A stretch of 13,834 nt of DNA from NCBI GenBank assembly GCA_003648875.1, contig QMQC01000014.1, positions 1 to 13,834 of the forward strand, in the 5' to 3' direction. This DNA comes from Actinomycetota bacterium (GTDB lineage: Bacteria > Actinomycetota > Acidimicrobiia > Spongiisociales > UBA5794). Positions 6,922 to 13,578 of this stretch are shown piece after piece (position 1 is the stretch's first letter; each line of letters opens with the position of its first letter). The notes under the pieces are model-generated. The model made no database searches, was not told where the DNA came from, and saw only the letters and a program-made list of their open reading frames with translations. A program made the translations under genes and the position numbers.

Positions 6922-7815
6922 TTAGAACCCCAGCCGATCGAGCAGTTCGTTCTTGCGCTGCCAGTCCTTCTCGACCTTGACGTTGAGCTCGAGGAAGACC
7001 TTGGTGCCGAAGAGCTTCTCGAGGTCGACCCGCGCTTCGGTTCCGACATCTCGCACGAGACTGCCACCCTTGCCGATGGCCATGCCTTTCTGGGAGTCAC
7101 GTTCGACAATTGCAGTGGCGTCGATACGCATGACGCCGTTTTCGAGGGTCTCGAGTTCGTTGATCACGACGGCGAGCGAATGGGGAAGCTCATCGCGAAG
7201 GCGTGAGAGGTACTTCTCCCTTATCAATTCAGCTGCGAACAATTCATCCGGTTGATCAGACTTCGCATCTGGTGGAAAGAAGAACGGACCAGGATTCAAC
7301 AGTTCGACGAGCTCACCGATGAGCGGCTCCATGCCGTCGGCCCTCTTTGCGGAGATCGGGACGTAGGCTTCGAAATCCCACTCCCCTGCTTCACCGAGCT
7401 GTCCGAGGACCTCGGCCTTCCCGGCAATGTCAACCTTGTTCACCGCAACGATCACAGGAACCCCTGCTTGCTGCAGTCGCTCTGCTATCAACCGATCGCC
7501 CCGCCCGATCCGCTTGGTGGCGTCGAGCACAAAGAGAGCTACATCCGCTTCGGCCAGCGAGCCATACACGAGTGTGTTCAACCTCTCCCCGAGCGCGTTC
7601 CGAGGTTTGTGAATGCCCGGCGTGTCAACGAGAACGAGCTGCGTGTTGAGCTCCGACAGCGTCACGATCCCCCTGATCGTATTCCGGGTGGTCTGTGGCC
7701 GCCTCGAAATGATCGCGACCTTCTCCCCGACCAACGAGTTCACGAGGGTGGACTTTCCAACATTCGGTCTGCCAACGATCGAGATGAACCCCGAACGCGT
7801 TTCGAAGTGACTCAC
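6922..7815 (-). CDS. era: GTPase Era, 16S rRNA/30S assembly factor
   Basis: This 297-residue GTPase binds the 3' end of 16S rRNA and helps mature the small ribosomal subunit. The GTPase motifs are complete: G1 GRPNVGKST (15-23), switch region RRPQTTRNT, G3 DTPG (64-67), G4 NKVD (126-129) and G5 SAK (155-157). The C-terminal KH domain (about 204-285) carries the IGKGG RNA-binding loop (247-251) and ends KNELLDRLGF, as usual for the family. The start is GTG, overlapping the upstream CBS-protein stop by 4 nt. It is the last gene of the phoH operon, so it is co-expressed with ybeY, another 16S maturation factor. Confidence 0.97.
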   Translation of the reverse strand: MSHFETRSGFISIVGRPNVGKSTLVNSLVGEKVAIISRRPQTTRNTIRGIVTLSELNTQLVLVDTPGIHKPRNALGERLNTLVYGSLAEADVALFVLDATKRIGRGDRLIAERLQQAGVPVIVAVNKVDIAGKAEVLGQLGEAGEWDFEAYVPISAKRADGMEPLIGELVELLNPGPFFFPPDAKSDQPDELFAAELIREKYLSRLRDELPHSLAVVINELETLENGVMRIDATAIVERDSQKGMAIGKGGSLVRDVGTEARVDLEKLFGTKVFLELNVKVEKDWQRKNELLDRLGF

Positions 7816-8975
7816 ACCCGGGTCACCCTCACCCGAGCTACGCGTCTCCCCTGAACAGAATCGGCCGTGAATACGAGACCGTCGAGGTCGAAAGCCTCGC
7901 CCTCTTCGGGAACTCGTCCGGCGAGCTCAAGCACCAACCCTCCAACCGTGTCCCATTCATCGGAGGGGAGCTCGATTCCGACGACCTCGGCAAGATCATC
8001 GACATCAAGGCGTGCATCAACAAGCCAGGTACCGTCGACCTCGACGATCATCGGCTCCTCCTCGTCGTACTCATCCACGATCTCTCCGACGAGCTCCTCG
8101 ATGAGGTCCTCGATGGTCACGAGGCCTGCTGTGCCTCCGAACTCGTCGATGACGATCGCCATGTGCTGCTGGTTCGCCTGCATCTCTCGCAGAAGTTCCG
8201 AGATCGGTTTCGTCTCCGGAACGAAGTAGGCGTCGTGGGAGATCGATTGAATGGGGCGTACCGGCGATTCCTGGTCGAACATTTCAAGCAGATCGCGCGC
8301 ATAGATGACCCCGACAACGTGGTCGACACTCTCACCCGTGACCGGCACACGAGATCGGCCGCTCGACAGCACGATGTCAACCGCGTCGTCTGTGGAAGCT
8401 GCGCCGTCGATAGTGATCATGTCCGTTCGTGGCACCATCACCTCTCGCACGATCGTGTCGGTGAACTCGAGTACCGACAGGATCAGTTCACGTTCCTCCG
8501 CATCCGAAGGATCAGATTCGCCAGAATCGTCGTCCTCGTCAGGGTCTGCGATCAGGTCGCCAGCCGCTGCACCGATGGCAATCGCGACCGAAAGCGCAGA
8601 TGCAATGCGATAGGCCAACGACCCGGGACGATTTCTGCCCAACCATCGAGGCACGACATCGACGACGAGCAGGAGACCGATCGTCATGACAAGCAGTGCG
8701 ATTCCGAGTTCAACACCACCGAGCATGTCCGTCAAAGCCCACGTCATGGGTATCACGGCAAGGACGATGAGAGCCGTAATCGTCGTTCCGAGCGCGGGCT
8801 GGATCTCGGATCGATCCAGGAGCAATCGTGTCACGGTCTCGGCACCTGAAGCATTCACACGAGCATCTCTGAGGGCGTCGGCTCGAGGCGTGCGTATCAG
8901 GCTCGCCCCCCCTGCTCGCAACATGGCGGCAACAGTGATGAAGACGAACGCGGCAATCCAACCGACGATGATCAT
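7812..8975 (-). CDS. DUF21/CBS-pair/CorC-HlyC domain membrane protein (divergent membrane core)
   Basis: This 387-residue protein belongs to the CNNM/CorC 'hemolysin family', whose members are linked to Mg2+ export or homeostasis. About four hydrophobic segments at residues 2-20, 60-82, 87-108 and 120-143 form the DUF21-like region. An acidic linker follows (145-162), then a CBS pair (about 182-300, with VMVPRTDMITID and IVIDEFGGTAGLVTIEDLIEELVGEI) and a CorC_HlyC domain (308-385). The cytosolic half is canonical. The membrane half is not: the usual S-x-x-E-T-A-L motif reads AGGASLI (21-27), and the usual GE-x-x-PK motif reads VDVVPR near 105-110. Transport activity is therefore doubtful. It sits between ybeY and era with 4-nt overlaps on both sides, a common actinobacterial position for this family. 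Confidence 0.9.
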   Translation of the reverse strand: MIIVGWIAAFVFITVAAMLRAGGASLIRTPRADALRDARVNASGAETVTRLLLDRSEIQPALGTTITALIVLAVIPMTWALTDMLGGVELGIALLVMTIGLLLVVDVVPRWLGRNRPGSLAYRIASALSVAIAIGAAAGDLIADPDEDDDSGESDPSDAEERELILSVLEFTDTIVREVMVPRTDMITIDGAASTDDAVDIVLSSGRSRVPVTGESVDHVVGVIYARDLLEMFDQESPVRPIQSISHDAYFVPETKPISELLREMQANQQHMAIVIDEFGGTAGLVTIEDLIEELVGEIVDEYDEEEPMIVEVDGTWLVDARLDVDDLAEVVGIELPSDEWDTVGGLVLELAGRVPEEGEAFDLDGLVFTADSVQGRRVARVRVTRV

Positions 8976-9436
8976 CGTCGATCCAATCCGATCGCAGCCA
9001 GGTGCTCAGCTTCTCTTGTTTCCATTGCCTCGGCTTCTGTTGCAGTTTGGTGATCCCACCCCAGAATATGCAAAACGCCATGCACGACCATCAGATGGAG
9101 TTCGCCTTGGAACGATACCTCGAACTCGTCCGCGTGAGCCTCGACCACGTCGGTGCATATGAAGACATCGCCGAGTTCAAGCGGTGGCCCGGTCACGTCG
9201 CGAACGGGCGGGCGGCCTGGAGCGGCATCTTCGATCGGGAAGGACAACACGTCCGTTGGTCCTTTCCTACCCATGTGATGAGCGTTCAATTGCGCCATCG
9301 CATGCTCATCGATGAATGCGATCGACAGCACGGAATCACCATCTACAGATTCGCGTTCGAGAATCGAGGCTGCGAATCCCGCGAGCTCGCTCTCGTTGAT
9401 GTCGGAACGGCTTGCTGCCGAGACGTCAACGTTCAT
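8972..9436 (-). CDS. ybeY: Endoribonuclease YbeY, rRNA maturation factor
   Basis: This 154-residue zinc-dependent endoribonuclease family member takes part in 16S rRNA 3'-end maturation and ribosome quality control. The metal-binding signature HGVLHILGWDH gives H119, H123 and H129. The conserved TDVLSFP block is at 61-67, with a preceding arginine (R57). Length matches the family. The ATG start overlaps the pgpH stop and its stop overlaps the next start, each by 4 nt (ATGA), so expression is probably coupled along the operon. It is found next to phoH and era in most bacteria, which fits a shared role in ribosome biogenesis. Confidence 0.96.
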   Translation of the reverse strand: MNVDVSAASRSDINESELAGFAASILERESVDGDSVLSIAFIDEHAMAQLNAHHMGRKGPTDVLSFPIEDAAPGRPPVRDVTGPPLELGDVFICTDVVEAHADEFEVSFQGELHLMVVHGVLHILGWDHQTATEAEAMETREAEHLAAIGLDRR

Positions 9437-11874
9437 GACCCCTCTGGTGGTGGCGGTTCGGGGAAATCCGGGTATTCGACCCTTGCGTGGTAGTACGCAG
9501 AGAGCGCGGCGACTACCTCTCGCTTGATCGTCGTCAACTCACCGAATGTGAGTGACGATTCGTCGAACTGACCATCATCGAGCTTCTCTGCAACGATTGT
9601 ATCAACGAGCTTCGACAGGCCTTCCTCTGTCGGTTGTTCGCCCTGGGCATAGGCTCTCGCTGCTGCCTCGGTCGCGTCTGCGATCATCACGATCGCCATC
9701 TCCTTGCGGGTCGGCTTCTCGCCATGATGCCGAAAGATCTCGGAATCTGTGTCTGGATCCTCCGTGAGGGCCTTGTGATAGAAGTAGCGCATCAGGCTGG
9801 TCCCGTGGTGCATCCGAATACCGTTGGAGACCTCCTCAGGGATGCGGAACTGACCCGCGAGAGATAGTCCCTCCGTTACGTGGGATCGGATGATCTCGGC
9901 CGACTCCTCGGGTGGGAGATCATCATGCGGGTTGTACCCGAGCTGGTTCTCAACGAAGTACTGCGGATGCTCGGTCTTCCCGAGATCGTGATACCACGCA
10001 GCCGCCTGTGCAAGCAGTGGGTCCGCATCGATCGACCGCGCAGCCCTGCCGGCGATCGAACCGACGAGCATCGAGTGATTGAAGGTCCCAGGTGCCTTCT
10101 CCTCGAGGAGCTGGAGGGCGGGATGGTTGCGGTCGAGAAGATCGAGGAGCGACAACGATGTCGTGATCCCGAAGGCGCTCTCAAAGAACGAGACAAGCCC
10201 CTGGCCGATGAACCCACCGATCGCTGCGCCAACGATGGCCCAGGCCGCAGCTTGCAGAGCAACGGCCCCGGTGTGATCCGCATTGAAGACGTACTCGAGG
10301 CCGGCAGCAACAGGCGCTGCAACTGCGGCGGATCCGAGGATAGACAAACGAAGCTGCGATCTTGTCGAAACACTGGATACGAACGCCAGGGGAATGACCG
10401 CGGCGATGCCTGCATAGACAGTGAACGCGATGTCGCCTGTCGAAATCGCCGTGAAACCGGCAAGCGGGATCGCAAGGAGCAACGCTGTGCGCTGATCGAA
10501 GAGGATCGCAGTCATGACACCGATGGCGACCGCAGGGATGATGTAGCCGATCGCGTGATCCGAACCGGACACGATCTCGGGGATACGGGATGCAGCGGCG
10601 CTGAGAGCCACGATGATCCCCATGAGCGCAACACGACGTGGTCGGTCGAGATCCTTTGGCGTGACGCTCGCAAGAAGGAAGACGAGGATGAGGATGAGGA
10701 TGATCCCAAGGACTATCAAGGCGGGCAGAGGCACGACAGTCGTGACTTCTGGTTGGAACAACTCGAGCTCCACGATCGCAGCGATCTGGACAGAGGTGAG
10801 CAACTCACCGTTGGAAGCGATGCGATCACCAAGACGATACGTGGTCGTCTGATCCGGAACTCCGTCACGGGCGGCCTGTTGCTGGATCTCCCACGCTGGC
10901 TCGTCCACCGACTCGTTCTGCGCAAGCCGCCTTGCAACCAGCCCCCCCATTGCTTCCCTGGTCTCGTCAAGATCCGCTGTCGGGAGTCCGGCGATCGAGA
11001 TCGGTGGAATCGTGAGTAGGTTCCGGTACTTCGCAACGACATCGTCCAGATCGCCCTGGTTCCGAATCCCCGCTGCGAGTTCCTCTCTCGCCCACTCGAT
11101 GCTTGTGGTCTGCATCTCGGGGATCACCGACGCCTCCCCTTCAAGGACCCGGTCCAGATCCTTCTCGTGGAGGTCGACGAACAGGGTGACCGTCAGCACA
11201 TCGAGCACAGGATGGGCCGCAAGCAGATCCTCGATCTGCAGCTCTCTGTCGATGCGTGGCAGTGTGGTCGTCGTGGTATCCGGTCGGGTCGTTGTGGTTG
11301 TCGATGTGGATGACGTTGACGAGGCTCCGACCAGGTACATGAACACATTGATGCTTGCGTCCACGTCCACTTCAATACCCGGCCTGGGCGTTTGTGTTGC
11401 GACCGTACGATCGAGCGCTTCGTCGGGCGGTTCGAGATATCCGGCTACGACGACCGATAGGCTCTCGCCGGAAGCTTCGGCTTCGGCATCGGCTTCGCTC
11501 ATTCCGATCAGGTTCGGCACCGTCGCGGTCTCCACCACAGCTGGGGGACCAAGCGCACCGTCTTCCAGCTCGGTGTAGAACACGTTGATCGCGTTGAATA
11601 CACCTGTGGCTATCGCTGGATCCTGGGTGAAAGGCGCGGGAACATTGTTTGCCGCAGTGTTCCGAGCGGCTTCGGTCTTGTCCCTGTCAAGGATCGCAGA
11701 CGTCGTGCGGTTCGCATCGAAATCCTTGGGAGAAGGCTCGCCGACGGTGAGGCGCGGGTCGAGGTCGGGCACGTTCTCGTAGCCGATGCCGAGGATCATC
11801 GACACAGCGAGAATCGTGACAACGAGGATCCCGATGTTCACGAGCCGCTTCTTGTTGAGTACCCAAGCACTCAC
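9433..11874 (-). CDS. pgpH: PgpH/YqfF-type membrane HD phosphohydrolase with a PASTA-like extracellular insertion
   Basis: This 813-residue predicted c-di-AMP phosphodiesterase starts with a TM helix (12-30) and an extracellular 7TMR-HDED-like region (about 31-380). About seven membrane segments follow between 381 and 560, then a cytosolic HD domain with FNHS (H600), the HD pair in YHDLGK (H629, D630), H665, HH (689-690) and D733. The tail is proline-rich. The N-terminal block AxxTAANNVPAPFTQDP fits the YqfF sensor. Within this sensor, residues 119-183 read as one PASTA domain (VPNLIGMS-ADA...TQTPRPG-EVDVDASINV), followed by a Ser/Thr-rich linker (184-206). PASTA domains bind peptidoglycan fragments in PknB-type kinases and PBPs. 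The GTG start overlaps phoH by 4 nt. Catalysis is inferred from the family; Mycobacterium and Streptomyces use other c-di-AMP hydrolases, so this placement is more Firmicute-like. Confidence 0.93.
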   Translation of the reverse strand: MSAWVLNKKRLVNIGILVVTILAVSMILGIGYENVPDLDPRLTVGEPSPKDFDANRTTSAILDRDKTEAARNTAANNVPAPFTQDPAIATGVFNAINVFYTELEDGALGPPAVVETATVPNLIGMSEADAEAEASGESLSVVVAGYLEPPDEALDRTVATQTPRPGIEVDVDASINVFMYLVGASSTSSTSTTTTTRPDTTTTTLPRIDRELQIEDLLAAHPVLDVLTVTLFVDLHEKDLDRVLEGEASVIPEMQTTSIEWAREELAAGIRNQGDLDDVVAKYRNLLTIPPISIAGLPTADLDETREAMGGLVARRLAQNESVDEPAWEIQQQAARDGVPDQTTTYRLGDRIASNGELLTSVQIAAIVELELFQPEVTTVVPLPALIVLGIILILILVFLLASVTPKDLDRPRRVALMGIIVALSAAASRIPEIVSGSDHAIGYIIPAVAIGVMTAILFDQRTALLLAIPLAGFTAISTGDIAFTVYAGIAAVIPLAFVSSVSTRSQLRLSILGSAAVAAPVAAGLEYVFNADHTGAVALQAAAWAIVGAAIGGFIGQGLVSFFESAFGITTSLSLLDLLDRNHPALQLLEEKAPGTFNHSMLVGSIAGRAARSIDADPLLAQAAAWYHDLGKTEHPQYFVENQLGYNPHDDLPPEESAEIIRSHVTEGLSLAGQFRIPEEVSNGIRMHHGTSLMRYFYHKALTEDPDTDSEIFRHHGEKPTRKEMAIVMIADATEAAARAYAQGEQPTEEGLSKLVDTIVAEKLDDGQFDESSLTFGELTTIKREVVAALSAYYHARVEYPDFPEPPPPEGS

Positions 11875-12851
11875 GAGCGATCCCTGTGGTCAGCCTCGTA
11901 TCGGGCGTAGGCCTGGACGATCGCAGCAACGATGCGGTGCCTCACAACATCGTCTCCCGTGAGTTCCACGAATCCCGCACCATCGACGCCGTGGAGAACG
12001 CTCCGGATCACTTTGAGGCCGGATGGACGCCCATCGCCAAGGTCCATTTGGGTCACGTCACCGGTGATCACCATCTTGGAATTGAATCCGAGTCTGGTGA
12101 GGAACATCTTCATCTGCTCGGGCGTCGTGTTCTGGGCCTCATCGAGCACTACGAATGCGTCATTGAGTGTGCGCCCGCGCATGTATGCGAGCGGTGCTAT
12201 CTCTATCGTTCCCTGATCCATGAGCCTGCCGGTCTGTTCTGGGCCGAGCATCTCGTAGAGGGCGTCGTACAGAGGTCTGAGATACGGATCGACCTTCGCA
12301 GCGAGGTCACCGGGAAGAAACCCAAGCCGCTCCCCTGCCTCAACGGCGGGCCTGGAGAGAATGATGCGTCGTACGCCACCCGTCAGGAGTGTCTCGACCG
12401 CAGCCGCCATCGCAAGATAGGTCTTACCTGTACCGGCGGGTCCGATACCGAATACGAGCGTGTGCTCCCTGATCGCATCGAGATATCCCTTCTGGCCGAG
12501 TGTCTTCGGCCGGACGATCTTGCCTCTACCGACCGAGATCGAGTGTGTGAAGACATCGGACGGCTTCGGTACGTCGGATCTCACCATATCGATCACACGA
12601 TCGACTCTGTCTGCGTCGAGCGACTGGCCCTCCTGGACGAGGACAAGCAACTCGTCCAACACCGTGTGGGCGAGTCCGATTTCGCGTTCATCACCGGTGA
12701 TGTCGATCTCGTTGCCTCTGGCCACGAGGCGGGCTTTCGGAAACGCATTCTCGACGCGACGAAGATGCACGTCCCTCGTGCCCAACAGTTCAACCATCAG
12801 GTGATTGGAAGGAACGCGCACCCGTGCTTCAGTATCGGGGGGATAGGTCAA
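11871..12851 (-). CDS. phoH: PhoH family ATPase (PhoH-like protein)
   Basis: This 326-residue P-loop ATPase of the PhoH/YbeZ type is thought to be an RNA-linked NTPase or helicase acting with YbeY; the exact role is unsettled. An N-terminal KH-like segment (about 15-75, with LLGTRDVHLRRVE and RGNEIDITGD) precedes the ATPase core. Walker A is GPAGTGKT (137-144) and Walker B is VVLDEAQN (234-241). Other family blocks are RPAVEAGERLGFLPGDL and ITGDVTQMDL. The start codon is TTG, supported by a GAGGAG ribosome-binding site 7-8 nt upstream. It is the first gene of the phoH-pgpH-ybeY-CBS-era operon, behind the promoter at 12913-12940. Confidence 0.96.
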   Translation of the reverse strand: MTYPPDTEARVRVPSNHLMVELLGTRDVHLRRVENAFPKARLVARGNEIDITGDEREIGLAHTVLDELLVLVQEGQSLDADRVDRVIDMVRSDVPKPSDVFTHSISVGRGKIVRPKTLGQKGYLDAIREHTLVFGIGPAGTGKTYLAMAAAVETLLTGGVRRIILSRPAVEAGERLGFLPGDLAAKVDPYLRPLYDALYEMLGPEQTGRLMDQGTIEIAPLAYMRGRTLNDAFVVLDEAQNTTPEQMKMFLTRLGFNSKMVITGDVTQMDLGDGRPSGLKVIRSVLHGVDGAGFVELTGDDVVRHRIVAAIVQAYARYEADHRDRS

Positions 12852-12912
12852 TGCCTAGCTCCTCGTGGTCCTGGCGACTCCGGCATCTGGATAGCGCAAA
12901 TGGAATGACGCG

Positions 12913-12940
12913 AGTATATCCCTGAACCCTATGTACCCAA
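12913..12940 (-). promoter_or_regulatory. Sigma-A type promoter of the phoH-era operon
   Basis: On the minus strand TTGGGT (plus 12935-12940) and TATACT (plus 12913-12918) are separated by 16 nt. The -10 matches TATAAT in five of six bases and the -35 starts with TTG. Transcription would begin near 12906, giving a leader of about 55 nt with a GAGGAG site before the phoH TTG. It lies in the intergenic gap just where an operon promoter is expected. Confidence 0.65.
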
Positions 12941-12946
12941 GGGTTC
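12924..12946. promoter_or_regulatory. 7-bp inverted repeat over the phoH -35 region
   Basis: GAACCCT (12924-12930) and AGGGTTC (12940-12946) are perfect reverse complements with a 9-nt spacer. The repeat covers most of the -35 and spacer of the phoH promoter, so it could be an operator. It also lies 16 nt after the stop of the upstream regulator gene and could be its 3' hairpin, although no T-run follows. Confidence 0.45.
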
Positions 12947-12962
12947 GTCTGTGGATCGGATC

Positions 12963-13424
12963 TCAGGGAGAATTGTCCTCGTGGCTGAGCTTCGCGACGA
13001 GATCGACATCGGCAACATCGAGCATCATTGCAAGCATCGCGACATCTGATGCGCGGATGGTGAGGACCCGCCCGTTGAAGTCCTGCCGCTGAATCTGGAT
13101 GCGCTGCAGGAACCGTTCGATGATCGCGGAGGTCTTGGCGTCAAGGGCATCAACTCGCCGAAGATCGATCGAGACGCTTCCGTCCGGTATCGATGACAGC
13201 TCGTATGAGTCCTCCACGGGGAGCAACTGGCTCACAGGCACCTCGTAATGGCCCGCAAGACGTTTCAGCCTGGGGAGCGAGAGGCTGCGCTCGCCACGTT
13301 CGTATGCCCCGAGGACCGCTGCCTTGAACTCACCGTCAGTTGTGCGGTGCACATCCTGGAGTGACATGCCGCGTTGAAGCCTGATCGTTCTGAGTCGTTC
13401 GCCGACTCTGACGCTGTACCCCAT
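12963..13424 (-). CDS. bldD: BldD-like transcriptional regulator with c-di-GMP signature
   Basis: This 153-residue DNA-binding protein has an N-terminal XRE helix-turn-helix (about residues 6-68: GERLRTIRLQRGMSLQDV, then AAVLGAYERGERSLSLPRLKRLA). A C-terminal domain follows at about 80-147. The pattern closely follows Streptomyces BldD, which represses developmental genes when its C-terminal domain binds tetrameric c-di-GMP. The BldD c-di-GMP signature RxD-X8-RxxD is present: R113-Q-D115, eight residues, then R124-A-S-D127. The ATG start has an AGGAGG site 5 nt upstream and a good promoter (13459-13488). It sits alone between dnaJ and the phoH operon. That it binds c-di-GMP is inferred from the motif; its target genes are unknown. 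Confidence 0.88.
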   Translation of the reverse strand: MGYSVRVGERLRTIRLQRGMSLQDVHRTTDGEFKAAVLGAYERGERSLSLPRLKRLAGHYEVPVSQLLPVEDSYELSSIPDGSVSIDLRRVDALDAKTSAIIERFLQRIQIQRQDFNGRVLTIRASDVAMLAMMLDVADVDLVAKLSHEDNSP

Positions 13425-13458
13425 AACTCCCTCCTCACATGCGGTGCATGGTCACTAC

Positions 13459-13488
13459 ACAATACTGCACCGCTGCCCAGAGTGGCAA
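13459..13488 (-). promoter_or_regulatory. Sigma-A type promoter of the bldD-like gene
   Basis: On the minus strand TTGCCA (plus 13483-13488; five of six to TTGACA) and TATTGT (plus 13459-13464) are separated by 18 nt. The start site would fall near 13452, giving a leader of about 28 nt that contains the AGGAGG site of the gene. Confidence 0.6.
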
Positions 13489-13509
13489 GGAGTATGACAG
13501 GAATACAGC

Positions 13510-13552
13510 AAAATCCGGAGACCGAGAACCGCCATCCGAAATCCGGATTCGG
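13510..13552. repeat. Short direct repeats and near-palindrome between dnaJ and the bldD-like gene
   Basis: AAATCCGGA occurs at 13511-13519 and again at 13539-13547. The second copy lies inside the near-palindrome CCGAAATCCGGATTCGG (13536-13552). They sit about 22-65 nt upstream of the -35 of the bldD-like gene, so they could be regulator sites. As RNA, the near-palindrome would lie shortly after the dnaJ stop (about 27 nt) and could be a 3' hairpin. There is no T-run. Confidence 0.35.
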
Positions 13553-13578
13553 AAGCGAGCCCCGCGAGCAATCCCCCC

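Noticed and set aside
10680..10706. GAGGAT-type tandem microrepeat
   Set aside because: It encodes alternating Ile and Leu in a pgpH membrane helix on the minus strand, so protein composition explains it.
9880..11019. Plus-strand open frame of 379 codons opposite pgpH
   Set aside because: It is antisense to the pgpH membrane and HD domains. Its acidic run (EDEDEDED type) is simply the reverse of Ile/Leu codons of a membrane helix.
11257..11325. Low-complexity stretch rich in GTGGT/GTCGT
   Set aside because: It encodes the Ser/Thr-rich linker after the PASTA-like domain. It is not an independent DNA repeat.
11886..12908. Plus-strand open frame of 340 codons opposite phoH
   Set aside because: It is a mirror of phoH, which has complete Walker motifs on the minus strand; no support for coding on the plus strand.
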